Source: an uncultured Pelagibacteraceae bacterium
GTDB lineage: Bacteria; Pseudomonadota; Alphaproteobacteria; Pelagibacterales; Pelagibacteraceae
Length of the DNA stretch: 47,543 bases
Assembly: GCA_902600205.1 (NCBI GenBank)
Contig: CACKIN010000007.1
Coordinates: 1-47,543, forward strand
Reading direction: 5' to 3'
How positions within the stretch are numbered: position 1 is the stretch's first letter; the number at the start of each line of letters is the position of its first letter. The notes under the pieces were generated by a model that saw nothing but the letters and a program-made list of their open reading frames with translations, made no database searches and was not told the origin of the DNA. The position numbers and the translations under genes were made by a program. Shown here piece by piece: positions 23,212 to 32,866 of this stretch.

Positions 23212-24078
23212 ATGCAAAACATTAAATTATTCGTTGAGCTTACAAGATTAAACAGGCCGATAGGTTATATGCTTTTATTTTGGCCTTGTCTATGGGGTCT
23301 TACAATTGCTTATGATTTCAATTCTAGCTTAGAAATATTTTATTTTTATTCTTTTCTATTTTTAATGGGTTCAATACTAATGAGATCTGCAGGATGCATT
23401 GTAAATGATATAGTAGACAGAAATTTTGACAAAAAAGTTGAACGCACAAAAGATAGACCAATAGCATCTGGGAAGGTTTCCGTTAAACTCGGAATTATAT
23501 ACTCAATAGTTTTGTGTGGATTAGCATTTTTAGTTTTAATTAATTTTAATATATTCACAATATCTATGGCACTCTTGTCTATGCCACTTGCATTTACTTA
23601 CCCTCTGATGAAAAGATTTACTTACTGGCCTCAATTATTTTTAGGCATTACATTTAATTATGGACTTGTTCTTGCCTGGATATCAACAAATAACAGTATA
23701 TCCCTAGTTCCAATTATGTTTTATATCGGGGCCATATTTTGGACACTCGGTTACGACACAATCTATGGATTTCAGGATATTAAAGATGACGAGATCATAG
23801 GAGTAAAATCTACATCAATAAAATTTAAAAATAACCCGAAATTATTTATTTCATTATGTTACTTATTTTTTTTTATATCCTTAATAATAGTCGGAATACT
23901 TATGAATTTTAAAATATTTTATTTCATTACTTTGATAGTAACTTTTTTACATTTAATTATTTATCAAATTAAAAATCTTAATGTTGAAGATCCACATAAG
24001 TGTCTAAAAAAATTTAAAAGTAATAACTTTTTAGGAGTAATTATTTTTTTTAATATTTTAATTGGAAAAATAATTTAA
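23212..24078 (+). CDS. ubiA: 4-hydroxybenzoate polyprenyltransferase
   Basis: A 288-residue integral membrane prenyltransferase that attaches the polyprenyl tail to 4-hydroxybenzoate in ubiquinone synthesis. The two aspartate motifs are NDIVDRNFDKKVERT, with downstream DRPIASG, and YGFQDIKDDEIIGVKS. About eight hydrophobic segments are present. The stop is directly followed by the msbA ATG, so it is cotranscribed with the lipid A block. Confidence 0.95.
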   Translation: MQNIKLFVELTRLNRPIGYMLLFWPCLWGLTIAYDFNSSLEIFYFYSFLFLMGSILMRSAGCIVNDIVDRNFDKKVERTKDRPIASGKVSVKLGIIYSIVLCGLAFLVLINFNIFTISMALLSMPLAFTYPLMKRFTYWPQLFLGITFNYGLVLAWISTNNSISLVPIMFYIGAIFWTLGYDTIYGFQDIKDDEIIGVKSTSIKFKNNPKLFISLCYLFFFISLIIVGILMNFKIFYFITLIVTFLHLIIYQIKNLNVEDPHKCLKKFKSNNFLGVIIFFNILIGKII

Positions 24079-25821
24079 ATGACAAATATAGAAATACTTA
24101 AAAGACTATACAAAGATTATACTAAAAATTACTTAAACAAAATTTTATTAGCAGTTTTCTTTTCAATTTTAGTTGCAGCAAGTACATCTGCAACTGCATG
24201 GTTATTGGACCCAGCAATCGACAAAATATTTTTAAACAGAGATCAAAGTTTATTGTTACTTATTCCGATTTTTATAATTATTGCTTTTGCAACAAAAGGC
24301 ATCTCACTCTATATGGCTAAGGTTATAATGATAAATGTAGGAGAGGAAGTTAAGAAAAAAATACAAATTGATATGCTTTCATCTTTTATTAAAGCTGATA
24401 CAGAATATATAGAAAATAAACATACAGGAAAATACATTTCAAATTTAAACTTTGACGTGAATCAAATAACAATGATGTTAAGTACATCATTTTTAAATTT
24501 CTTTAAAGATGGTCTTACTTTAATCGGCCTTTTAACTGTAATGTTTTTGCAAAATTGGAGACTATCTTTGATTGCAATAATTATGATACCCCTTGCATCT
24601 ATAACAGCAAAGAAATTGGGTAAAAGAATTGGAAAGGTTGTAACTGAAGCTCAAGAAAAATCTGGAGATTTAAATAAATATTTAATTGATTTATTTAAAA
24701 ACCACAAAATAATTAAAATCTTTCAAAGAGAGAAATTTGAAGAAGATAGATCGGAAAAATTTGTTAATGATTTAAAAGAAAAATCAATAAAGATATCCAC
24801 TGTATTTATTAGAGCTACTCCTATAATGGAAATCCTGACTGGAATAATGATAGCTTTATTAATATTTTATTCTGGAAAGTTAATTATGAATGACCAATTA
24901 AGTCTAAATAATTTTTTCTCTTTTTTAGCTGCTATGATGTTAGCTTATCAGCCCGTTAAGTCACTTGCCACAATTAATGTAGGTGTTGGACAAGGTTTGT
25001 CTGCTGGAAAAAGAATACTACCAATCATTGATATTAAAAATTTGATTAGCTTAAATGAAGATAAATCAAAAATTGATTTTAAAAATGGAGACATAGAATT
25101 TAAGGACGTAAATTTTAACTACTTATCAAATTTGGAAAATAAAGTGCTTCAAAATATAAATATTAAAATTAATGGGAAAAAAATGACCGCACTTGTTGGT
25201 CAAAGCGGTTCTGGTAAATCATCCTTACTAAGCTTAATACCTAGAATATATGATCCAAAATCTGGAAGTTTAGAGATTGATGGTCAAGATATTAAGAATG
25301 TTAATTTATTTTCACTCAGAAAAGAAATATCAATAGTAGATCAAAATGTAACTCTATTTGATGATACAATTTTTAATAACATAAAATATGCAAAACCTGA
25401 TGCGGTTGATGAAGAAATTTTTAAAGCTGCTGAACAATCTATGTGTTTAGACTTTATTGAAAAACTTGAAAACAAATATCAAACAATGATTGGTGAAAAT
25501 GGGGTAAAATTATCTGGGGGCGAAAAACAGAGACTTTCAATTGCGAGAGCTTTTTTAAAAGATAGTAATATTATTCTCTTGGATGAAGCCACATCCTCGC
25601 TTGACTCAGAAACTGAAGAAAAAATTCAAAAGGCTTTAGATAAATTAATTTTGAATAAAACAACAGTTGTTATTGCACATAGACTTTCAACTATTCTGAA
25701 TTCAGATAAAATATACGTGATGGAAAAAGGTAATGTTCTAGATTCAGGCAGTCATGAAGAGCTTTTGAATAAATCTGAAACCTATAAAAATTTTTATAAT
25801 AAGCAGATTAATAAAAGTTAA
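24079..25821 (+). CDS. msbA: ABC transporter with fused permease and ATPase, MsbA-like lipid A flippase
   Basis: A 580-residue half-transporter with a six-helix N-terminal domain and a C-terminal ATPase. Walker A is GQSGSGKSSLL, the signature LSGGEKQRLSIARA, Walker B NIILLDEATSSLD, and the H-loop VIAHRLST. MsbA moves lipid A-core across the inner membrane. The assignment over other half-transporters relies on the downstream waaA, lpxK and lpxL genes. It is joined to waaA by a TAATG overlap. Confidence 0.92.
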   Translation: MTNIEILKRLYKDYTKNYLNKILLAVFFSILVAASTSATAWLLDPAIDKIFLNRDQSLLLLIPIFIIIAFATKGISLYMAKVIMINVGEEVKKKIQIDMLSSFIKADTEYIENKHTGKYISNLNFDVNQITMMLSTSFLNFFKDGLTLIGLLTVMFLQNWRLSLIAIIMIPLASITAKKLGKRIGKVVTEAQEKSGDLNKYLIDLFKNHKIIKIFQREKFEEDRSEKFVNDLKEKSIKISTVFIRATPIMEILTGIMIALLIFYSGKLIMNDQLSLNNFFSFLAAMMLAYQPVKSLATINVGVGQGLSAGKRILPIIDIKNLISLNEDKSKIDFKNGDIEFKDVNFNYLSNLENKVLQNINIKINGKKMTALVGQSGSGKSSLLSLIPRIYDPKSGSLEIDGQDIKNVNLFSLRKEISIVDQNVTLFDDTIFNNIKYAKPDAVDEEIFKAAEQSMCLDFIEKLENKYQTMIGENGVKLSGGEKQRLSIARAFLKDSNIILLDEATSSLDSETEEKIQKALDKLILNKTTVVIAHRLSTILNSDKIYVMEKGNVLDSGSHEELLNKSETYKNFYNKQINKS

Positions 25822-27056
25822 TGTTATTTATTTATAATTTTTTTTTATTTATATTATTATTAATTTCACCACTGGTTTTATTTATTAGAATTTGTTTAGG
25901 AAAAGAAGATAAGATTAGATTTAAGGAAAAATTTTGTTTTTTTTCGAAAAAAAACCATGTCGATGGGATAGTTTGGTTTCATGGTGCGAGTGTTGGAGAA
26001 ATCTTAAGTATAATGCCAATTATAGAAAAATTTGAAAAAGATATTACAATAAAAAAAATTTTAATTACCTCATCAACACTAAGCTCATCACATATATTTT
26101 CTAAATACAAATTGAAAAAAACAATTCATCAATTTTACCCATTTGATTTAAATTTTTTAACTAGTTTTTTTATTAGTTATTGGAAACCGAAATTGGCAAT
26201 ATTTGTAGACTCGGAAATTTGGCCCAATATGTACTGTAACTTAAGTAAAAGAGGTATTCCATTAATATTACTTAATGCAAGATTAACTAGAAAATCTTTT
26301 AATAGATGGAAATATTTTCCAAAGTTTTCAGAAAAAATATTTAAAAGAATAACTGTTGCATTACCTCAAAACTTAGAAACTAAAAGATATTTAAAATTAC
26401 TTGGAGTAAAAAATATTAAACATGTAGGTAACCTTAAGTTTTTTGGAACATCGCAAAAACTTCATAAAAATTTTAAATTAAGAAAAAAATTTCTAAAAAA
26501 AACAATTTGGTGTGCCGCAAGTACACATAAAAGTGAAGAGTTGTTTATTGGAAAAGTACATAAAGAGTTAAAAACAAATATTAAGAATTTATTAACTATT
26601 GTAATACCTAGACACATTAATAGAAAAAAAGATATAGCAAACGAGCTGGAAAATATCGGTTTAAACACGGAATTTCACACATTATCCAGAAAATTAAAAA
26701 GAAATACTGACATCTATATAGTTGATACATATGGAGATGCCATAAAATTTTACTCATTATCAAAGTTAACATTTGTTGGAGGATCTTTAATTTCGCACGG
26801 TGGACAAAATCCTTTGGAACCTGCAAGAGAAGGAAACTACATTATTTTTGGTCCAAATGTGCATAATTTTGAAGAGGTATATCGAATGTTAGAAAATTTA
26901 AAAATCGCTACAAAAATTCATTCAATTAAAAATATTAAAAATATTTTTGTTAAAAAAATTAATTTTATAGAAAATAAAAAAGCTAATAAAAAATTAAAAA
27001 ATTTGGGTAATAAAATTATAAATAAAAATATTTTAGAAATTAAGAAATTCATCTAA
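25821..27056 (+). CDS. waaA: 3-deoxy-D-manno-octulosonic acid transferase
   Basis: A 411-residue GT-B glycosyltransferase that adds Kdo to lipid A precursor. An N-terminal membrane anchor (residues 3-24) is followed by the conserved FHGASVGEILS, SEIWPNMYCN and NARLTRKSF segments. The C-terminal GGSLISHGGQNPLEPA binds the CMP-Kdo donor. It shares one base with both msbA and lpxK. Confidence 0.95.
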   Translation: MLFIYNFFLFILLLISPLVLFIRICLGKEDKIRFKEKFCFFSKKNHVDGIVWFHGASVGEILSIMPIIEKFEKDITIKKILITSSTLSSSHIFSKYKLKKTIHQFYPFDLNFLTSFFISYWKPKLAIFVDSEIWPNMYCNLSKRGIPLILLNARLTRKSFNRWKYFPKFSEKIFKRITVALPQNLETKRYLKLLGVKNIKHVGNLKFFGTSQKLHKNFKLRKKFLKKTIWCAASTHKSEELFIGKVHKELKTNIKNLLTIVIPRHINRKKDIANELENIGLNTEFHTLSRKLKRNTDIYIVDTYGDAIKFYSLSKLTFVGGSLISHGGQNPLEPAREGNYIIFGPNVHNFEEVYRMLENLKIATKIHSIKNIKNIFVKKINFIENKKANKKLKNLGNKIINKNILEIKKFI

Positions 27057-27976
27057 TGAAGATAAAAAAACCATTATTCTGGGATAACAAAAATTTATTA
27101 TCATTATCTTTAACGCCATTTTCATTAATCACGTTCATTATAAATTTTTTTAAAAGATTAAAAATTAAAGTAAAATATAAAATAAAAACAATTTGTGTAG
27201 GAAATATCTATGTAGGCGGTACAGGAAAGACTTCTCTTTGTATAGAAATAAATAATATATTTAAAAAAAAATTTAAAACTGTGTTCATCAAAAAAAATTA
27301 TTTTGATCAACATGATGAGAAAGAAGTGTTAAAAAATCATGGATCGGTTTTTTTTGATAAAGATAGAAAAACAAGCATAATCAAAGCTGAAAAAATTAAC
27401 AAGAATACACTGGCTATCCTTGATGATGGACTTCAAGATAAAACAATAGACTATAATATCTCTTTGGTATGCTTTAATTCTAGCTATGGCACCGGAAATG
27501 GATATTTATTACCGGCTGGTCCCCTAAGGGAAAATTTATCAATTTTAAAAACGTATTCAGCTATTTTTATTAATGGAGAGAAAAATAATAAAAAGCTTTT
27601 TTCAATCCTAAAGACATTTAATAAAAATATTTTTTTTTCAAAGTATGTGCCTACAAATTTAAAAAAATTGAATAGAAAGAAAAAATATTTATATTTCTGT
27701 GGTATAGGAAATCCAGAAGAATTTGAGAATACACTTAAAAAATACAAATTTAACATAATAAAAAAATTCATATTCCCTGATCATCATATTTTTAAAGATA
27801 AGGAAATTGAAGAAATTAAAAAAATTGCTGCAGATAAAAAACTAGAGATCATCACTACTGAAAAAGATTACAAAAGATTAAATAAAATTAATAAAAAAAA
27901 TATTAACTATTTAAAAATTAAACTTAAAATAAAAGATAAAAATAAATTTATAAGTTTTCTTAAAAGCGAACTATGA
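27056..27976 (+). CDS. lpxK: Tetraacyldisaccharide 4'-kinase
   Basis: A 306-residue membrane-associated kinase that phosphorylates the 4' position of the lipid A disaccharide. The P-loop is NIYVGGTGKTSL (near residue 50), and the family DDGLQDKTIDY and LLPAGPLREN motifs follow. The C-terminal TTEKDYKRL is also conserved. It is rich in Lys and Asn codons like its neighbours. It overlaps lpxL by four bases. Confidence 0.95.
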   Translation: MKIKKPLFWDNKNLLSLSLTPFSLITFIINFFKRLKIKVKYKIKTICVGNIYVGGTGKTSLCIEINNIFKKKFKTVFIKKNYFDQHDEKEVLKNHGSVFFDKDRKTSIIKAEKINKNTLAILDDGLQDKTIDYNISLVCFNSSYGTGNGYLLPAGPLRENLSILKTYSAIFINGEKNNKKLFSILKTFNKNIFFSKYVPTNLKKLNRKKKYLYFCGIGNPEEFENTLKKYKFNIIKKFIFPDHHIFKDKEIEEIKKIAADKKLEIITTEKDYKRLNKINKKNINYLKIKLKIKDKNKFISFLKSEL

Positions 27977-28833
27977 AAAAAATAAAATATTTCATTGAAT
28001 TCTTAATAGTAAGTTTATTTTTTATCATAAGTAAATTATTAGGTTATAGATTAGCATCAAACTTCGGATTTTATATTGGTAAAACTTTTGGTAACATTTT
28101 TAGAAAAAAAAATTCTATTGTTCAAAATTTTCAAAAATCAAAAATCTTAATCAATTCAAGTGAAGATGAATTCGCAAAAAATGTATTAGGAAATTATGGT
28201 AGAATTTTATCAGAATACCCTTTTCTAAAAGATTTTAGAAATAATAAACTGGAAAAATTTATTGAAATTGACGGCTTTAATAATTTAGAACAAATAAAAA
28301 AGAATAACAAACCTGTTGTATTTATATCAGGTCATTTCAGTAATTTTGAATTAATGGCTATGCAAATTGAAAAATCGGGTATTAATTTGGCGGCAATATA
28401 TAGACCTTTAAATAATATATTTTTGAATAAAAAAATGGAATTTATTAGAAAAAATTATATTTGTAGAAATCAAATTAAGAAAGGTAGATCGGGAACAAGG
28501 CAAATTTTATCAAATCTCAAAGAGGGTAACTCAATCGCATTAATGATTGATCAAAGAGTTACAGAAGGTATTAAAATAAATTTTTTTGGACATTTGGCAT
28601 CAACAACAACTATACCTGCGCAAATAATAAAAAAATATAAATGCGATGTAGTTCCAATATACATTGAAAGGAGAAGAAAACACTTTTTTAAAATGTATGT
28701 TTCACAGCCCATAGCAATAAACTCGGATAAATCTCAAGAAGACATTTCTAAACATTTAAACAAAATTTTAGAAAAGATGATAACAAACAACCCTGAACAA
28801 TGGATTTGGACACATAACAGGTGGAAGAAATAA
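27973..28833 (+). CDS. lpxL: Lipid A late acyltransferase, LpxL/HtrB family
   Basis: A 286-residue inner-membrane acyltransferase that adds a secondary fatty acid to Kdo-lipid A. An N-terminal anchor (residues 7-25) precedes the catalytic HX4E motif in SGHFSNFELMA. The downstream MIDQRV and FFGHLASTTTIPA segments are typical. Whether it adds laurate or myristate cannot be read from the sequence. It closes the msbA-waaA-lpxK-lpxL block. Confidence 0.93.
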   Translation: MKKIKYFIEFLIVSLFFIISKLLGYRLASNFGFYIGKTFGNIFRKKNSIVQNFQKSKILINSSEDEFAKNVLGNYGRILSEYPFLKDFRNNKLEKFIEIDGFNNLEQIKKNNKPVVFISGHFSNFELMAMQIEKSGINLAAIYRPLNNIFLNKKMEFIRKNYICRNQIKKGRSGTRQILSNLKEGNSIALMIDQRVTEGIKINFFGHLASTTTIPAQIIKKYKCDVVPIYIERRRKHFFKMYVSQPIAINSDKSQEDISKHLNKILEKMITNNPEQWIWTHNRWKK

Positions 28834-28835
28834 CT

Positions 28836-29027
28836 TTATTTGTTAATTTCTTCTTTTTTTTTATATGCTTCAACATATGAAAAGTAAGCTTCTTGTTCCT
28901 CAACATTCCAATAATTCAAATTTTCTAAAGGAATTTTCTGACCTGATATTGCACATATTACATAATCTCCATCTTCAATAATTTCGAAATTGTTAGGAAG
29001 ATATTTTAATTTTGCTAACTTGTTCAT
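28836..29027 (-). CDS. DUF2093 family protein
   Basis: A 63-residue soluble protein. The pattern LKYLPNNFEIIEDGDYVICAISGQKIPLENLNYWNVEEQEAY fits the alphaproteobacterial DUF2093 family, whose members carry a short GxYVxCAVTGxxIPLxxLxYW-like core. The function is unknown. It ends 2 bases from the convergent lpxL stop and is divergent from purD by 26 bases. Confidence 0.85.
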   Translation of the reverse strand: MNKLAKLKYLPNNFEIIEDGDYVICAISGQKIPLENLNYWNVEEQEAYFSYVEAYKKKEEINK

Positions 29028-29053
29028 AATTTATAGGATATATATTTAAATAT

Positions 29054-30316
29054 ATGAAAATTGCAATTCTAGGGAGTGGTGGAAGAGAACATGCTATTGT
29101 AGATAAAATATCAAAATCCCCAAAGGTAAATAAATTATTTTGTATTCCTGGAAATGCTGGAACTGAGAATATTGCTGAAAATATTAATTTAGATATTTCC
29201 AATTTTAAAGATATAGCAAAGTTTTTAGAAGATTATAAAATAGATTTAGTTATTGTAGGTCCAGAACAACCTCTTGTCGAGGGTATTGTGGACTTTCTCT
29301 CAAATAAAGGAATAAAAGTATTTGGTCCTAACAAGAATGCTTCACAACTAGAAGGTTCCAAAATATTTACAAAAAAAATATGTGAAAGATACAATATACC
29401 CACTGCTAAATTTGGAGTTTTTGAAAACTCAGTAGATGCCTATAAATATTTGGAGACTGTAAGTATGCCTATTGTCGTAAAAGCAGATGGATTAGCGGCT
29501 GGTAAAGGAGTTTATATATGTGAGAATACTGACAGTGCCAAAAATGCTGTTAATGAAATATTCAAAGGAAAATTTGGGTCAGCTACTCAAGTTCTTATTG
29601 AAGAATTTTTGCAGGGAGAAGAGATGAGTTACTTTGTATTATCAGATGGTAAAACATTTAAAAAATTTAATACGGCACAAGACCATAAAAGAGTTGGCGA
29701 AGGTGACAAGGGAAAAAATACCGGGGGTATGGGAGCTTACTCACCATCAGGTCTTATTAATGAGGAATTAGACTTAAAAATTATTGAAAATATTGTAAAA
29801 CCAACATTTGCAGCAATCAAAGATATGGGTGAAACTTATAAAGGATTTCTTTACGTTGGCCTGATGATCAAAAATAATAAACCATATCTTGTTGAATATA
29901 ATGTGAGAATGGGAGATCCAGAATGTCAAACTATTTTACCCTTATTAAAATCTGATTTTTTAGATTTGATACTTTCATGTTGTGATGAAAATTTAGATAG
30001 TCAATCAATAAAGTGGGATGATAAAAACAGTATATGCGTTGTCTTGTGTTCTAATGGATATCCAGAAACATATAAAAAAAATATAGAGATTGATAACTTA
30101 GATAAAATTACTAACACTAACACTATTGTTTATCATGCAGGAACAGAGATGATTAATAAAAAAGTTTATTCAATTGGAGGGCGAGTACTTAATTTTGTAA
30201 CCATTTCTGATGATTTAAAAAAGGCAAGAGAAATTGCAAATAAAAGTATAGAAAGTTTAAATTGGAATAATGGTTTCTATCGTAAAGATATAGGTTTTAA
30301 AATTATCGATAAATGA
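29054..30316 (+). CDS. purD: Phosphoribosylamine-glycine ligase
   Basis: A 420-residue ATP-grasp enzyme that joins glycine to phosphoribosylamine in purine synthesis. The N-terminal GSGGREHAIVDKI, the PNKNASQLEGSKIFTK segment, the ATP-grasp loop HKRVGEGDKGKNTGGMGA and the metal-binding EYNVRMGDPECQ are all clear. The length is normal. It overlaps rsmD by four bases (ATGA). Confidence 0.97.
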   Translation: MKIAILGSGGREHAIVDKISKSPKVNKLFCIPGNAGTENIAENINLDISNFKDIAKFLEDYKIDLVIVGPEQPLVEGIVDFLSNKGIKVFGPNKNASQLEGSKIFTKKICERYNIPTAKFGVFENSVDAYKYLETVSMPIVVKADGLAAGKGVYICENTDSAKNAVNEIFKGKFGSATQVLIEEFLQGEEMSYFVLSDGKTFKKFNTAQDHKRVGEGDKGKNTGGMGAYSPSGLINEELDLKIIENIVKPTFAAIKDMGETYKGFLYVGLMIKNNKPYLVEYNVRMGDPECQTILPLLKSDFLDLILSCCDENLDSQSIKWDDKNSICVVLCSNGYPETYKKNIEIDNLDKITNTNTIVYHAGTEMINKKVYSIGGRVLNFVTISDDLKKAREIANKSIESLNWNNGFYRKDIGFKIIDK

Positions 30317-30876
30317 GAGTTATTTCTGGAGATCTTAAAGGTAAAAAATTATTAATCCCTTTAGATAAATCAACAAGACCTCTAAAAGATTTAGTAAGAG
30401 AGTCAATTTTTAATATTTTAGATCATTCACCAAAAGTTTCTGTAGGATTAAAAAATTCAAAAGTCTTAGACTTATTTTCTGGAACAGGATCATTTGGAAT
30501 TGAATGTTTATCTAGAGGAGCAGAAAGTGTAACCTTTTTTGAAAATTACGTAAATTCATTGAAAATATTAAAGAGAAATATTTTAAATCTTAAATTAGAA
30601 AATAAATGTAATATCAATAATGTTAGTGCTTACAATTTAGAGAGTTTAAATTTAAAAAATGAAATATTTAATATAATTTTTTTGGATCCTCCTTTTAAAG
30701 ATAAAAAAATAAAAATATTAATAAATCAAATTAAAAAAATAAAAATTGCTGATAAAAACTCTTTATTGATTATCCATCGTAACAAAAAATCAGATGATAA
30801 GATTTCAGAATATCTAAATATATTTGAGGAAAAGAGTTATGGGCTATCAAAAATATTTTTTTGTAGTTTGGTTTAA
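30313..30876 (+). CDS. rsmD: 16S rRNA (guanine966-N2)-methyltransferase
   Basis: A 187-residue Rossmann-fold methyltransferase. N-terminal RVISGDLKGKKL and RPLKDLVRESIFNIL, SAM-binding LDLFSGTGSFGIECLSRGA and catalytic FLDPPF are the RsmD signatures. Its stop and that of the convergent pgi gene share the palindrome TTAA, so the two coding regions overlap by four bases. Confidence 0.95.
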   Translation: MRVISGDLKGKKLLIPLDKSTRPLKDLVRESIFNILDHSPKVSVGLKNSKVLDLFSGTGSFGIECLSRGAESVTFFENYVNSLKILKRNILNLKLENKCNINNVSAYNLESLNLKNEIFNIIFLDPPFKDKKIKILINQIKKIKIADKNSLLIIHRNKKSDDKISEYLNIFEEKSYGLSKIFFCSLV

Positions 30877-32042
30877 ATAAGTATTTTAGACGTTTCTGTT
30901 TTTATCAATTCAACTGATGGTTGATCATATGGATTTACATTCATTAATCTTCCTAACAGAATTGTTTCTAGTACAAAAAAACAAAAAAGTTCACCTAAAG
31001 TTTCTTCGTTTCTTTTCAGAACTTCGAAACTCCTGAAAGGAATTTTTTTTCTTCTAAATACTGTTTTAGTAGCTTGCCTTTGAGCTTGGATGATTTGATT
31101 TAAGTCTTTATTTTTTAAAATATTAAATTTATCAAACAAATATTTATTTGATAATCTAATAGATTTATCATTTCTAATTCCAAAGAATGTAAAAAAATTA
31201 TTTTTAGGTCCATCTAAATACAGTTGAAGTAAACTATGGTTATCTTTTGGCATTGATGAGATTATTGGAAAAATTCCTTTATTTTTTTTTCCTAAACTTT
31301 CAGCGGTAAGTTGTTGATACCATTTAAATAAATTTTCAGAACTTTCATCATAGTTTAAAATTACTGAATTTTTTTTTCCACTTGAAATACACTTAAATAT
31401 GAAATTTACGTTGTAAATCAATTGGTTTAGAAAGTTTTTATTCTCTATTAAGTGATTGAATCTTTTAAATTTTTTTTCGCTGAGTCCTAACAATTGAGCT
31501 GGTAACATACCCACTTCAGATAAAACTGAATATCTACCCCCTATATAATTTTTATGTTCAATAATCTCCACTTTTAATTTTTTGGCTAGTTTATTTAGAA
31601 AGCTTGATTTATTTTCAGTTATAATAATATTTTTATTCTTCTTTTGAGAATTAAGTATTAAATTAAAATTTGATATAGTTTCAAGAGTGTTTCCAGATTT
31701 TGAGACCACTAAATTTAGGACTTTATTTTTTGATTTAAGGTTTATTTGGTTGTTTAAATTATTATAAAATTTTACTTTTTTTTTTATTTTAAATTTTAAA
31801 AAGTCATATATCGCTTCAGTACCTAAAATGGATCCACCCATACCAATTAAATTTATATAATGATATTTTTTAAATTTACTTATTTTTTTAACTTTAAAAC
31901 TATACTTATAGTTTTGGCTAAAAGAATTTAATAATGATGAGCTTTTAACTAATTCTTTTTTTAAAATATTATTTATTTTTTTTTTAAACTTTATATTTTT
32001 TTTTTGATTAAAATTTTTAAATGTTATATTTTTAGAGAACAT
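30873..32042 (-). CDS. pgi: Glucose-6-phosphate isomerase, compact form
   Basis: A 389-residue isomerase linking glucose-6-P and fructose-6-P. The sugar-phosphate sites IGMGGSILGTEAIYDF and VSKSGNTLETISNF, the GGRYSVLSEVGMLPA motif and the C-terminal GRLMNVNPYDQPSVELIK with its active-site lysine are present. It is much shorter than the ~550 residues of E. coli-type enzymes and unusually rich in Lys, Asn and Phe. No frame disruption is seen, so a reduced but working enzyme is likely. Confidence 0.92.
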   Translation of the reverse strand: MFSKNITFKNFNQKKNIKFKKKINNILKKELVKSSSLLNSFSQNYKYSFKVKKISKFKKYHYINLIGMGGSILGTEAIYDFLKFKIKKKVKFYNNLNNQINLKSKNKVLNLVVSKSGNTLETISNFNLILNSQKKNKNIIITENKSSFLNKLAKKLKVEIIEHKNYIGGRYSVLSEVGMLPAQLLGLSEKKFKRFNHLIENKNFLNQLIYNVNFIFKCISSGKKNSVILNYDESSENLFKWYQQLTAESLGKKNKGIFPIISSMPKDNHSLLQLYLDGPKNNFFTFFGIRNDKSIRLSNKYLFDKFNILKNKDLNQIIQAQRQATKTVFRRKKIPFRSFEVLKRNEETLGELFCFFVLETILLGRLMNVNPYDQPSVELIKTETSKILI

Positions 32043-32046
32043 TTAT

Positions 32047-32370
32047 TTATTTAATTTTTTTTAAAATTGAGTTCTCAATAGTTGTAGACTGTGTATTTGA
32101 AGAGGAAGTTATATTATCTTTACTATTCTTAAGTAAATTTTTAATGTTAGATTGTTCACTTTGAATATCTTTAGTTGATTTTATACTTGCCTCTCCAGGT
32201 TTAGGTAATTTTTCGAAATCTGGAGGCATTGTTAATGGACTCTTTTTATCTATTAAAAATTCATCTCCTTGATCAGATCTTTTTTTACCTTGTAACGCCT
32301 CTCCTAACCCACAAGAATATAGAAAAAGAAGTAAGAATAACAATTTATTTATTTTAATAAATTTATTCAT
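32047..32370 (-). CDS. BamF-like outer-membrane lipoprotein (DUF3035)
   Basis: A 107-residue lipoprotein. The signal peptide ends in LYSC with the lipidated cysteine at residue 20; the tyrosine at -2 is unusual. The following QGDEFLIDKKSPLTMPPDFEKLP matches the alphaproteobacterial BamF/DUF3035 core, an accessory of the outer-membrane protein assembly complex. The rest is low-complexity Ser/Asn/Lys. It lies 8 bases within the start of its upstream neighbour lspA, the enzyme that would process it. Confidence 0.82.
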   Translation of the reverse strand: MNKFIKINKLLFLLLFLYSCGLGEALQGKKRSDQGDEFLIDKKSPLTMPPDFEKLPKPGEASIKSTKDIQSEQSNIKNLLKNSKDNITSSSNTQSTTIENSILKKIK

Positions 32371-32866
32371 TTACTTTTTTATAACTTATTAATTCAGCCA
32401 AAATAAGCAAAATAATACCGATAGAAATAAATATATCAGCTACATTAAAAATAAACCAATGATATCCATTATAATTTAGATCTATAAAATCTGGCACAGC
32501 TCTAAAATATACTCTATCAAATAAATTACCAAGTGAGCCTCCTAGAATAACCAATAAAAAATAATACTTAATTCCTTTTTCTTTAAATAACATGTAAATT
32601 ATGACAAAATTAATCAAAACAATTAAAACTGTCACAATATTGTAAAAATAATCTTGTTCTGAAGATAGTAAGCCAAATCCAATTCCTTTATTCCAAACAA
32701 GATAAAAATTTAAGAATGAGTTTATGTAGATATCTACTTTGCCAATGTCCTCTAATATATCTAGAATTAAAATTTTAGATATTCTATCTAATAAAAAAAT
32801 TATCAATAAAAGCGAAATACTTAATATAATTTTTTTAATTTTTTCATTAATCATGAAAGATGACAT
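32363..32866 (-). CDS. lspA: Lipoprotein signal peptidase II
   Basis: A 167-residue aspartyl membrane protease with four hydrophobic segments. The catalytic aspartates lie in LGNLFDRVYF and in FNVADIFISIG, and VPDFIDL is also conserved. It removes signal peptides from prolipoproteins. It overlaps ileS upstream by 16 bases, the classic ileS-lspA pairing, and overlaps the BamF-like lipoprotein gene downstream by 8 bases. Confidence 0.96.
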   Translation of the reverse strand: MSSFMINEKIKKIILSISLLLIIFLLDRISKILILDILEDIGKVDIYINSFLNFYLVWNKGIGFGLLSSEQDYFYNIVTVLIVLINFVIIYMLFKEKGIKYYFLLVILGGSLGNLFDRVYFRAVPDFIDLNYNGYHWFIFNVADIFISIGIILLILAELISYKKVNE

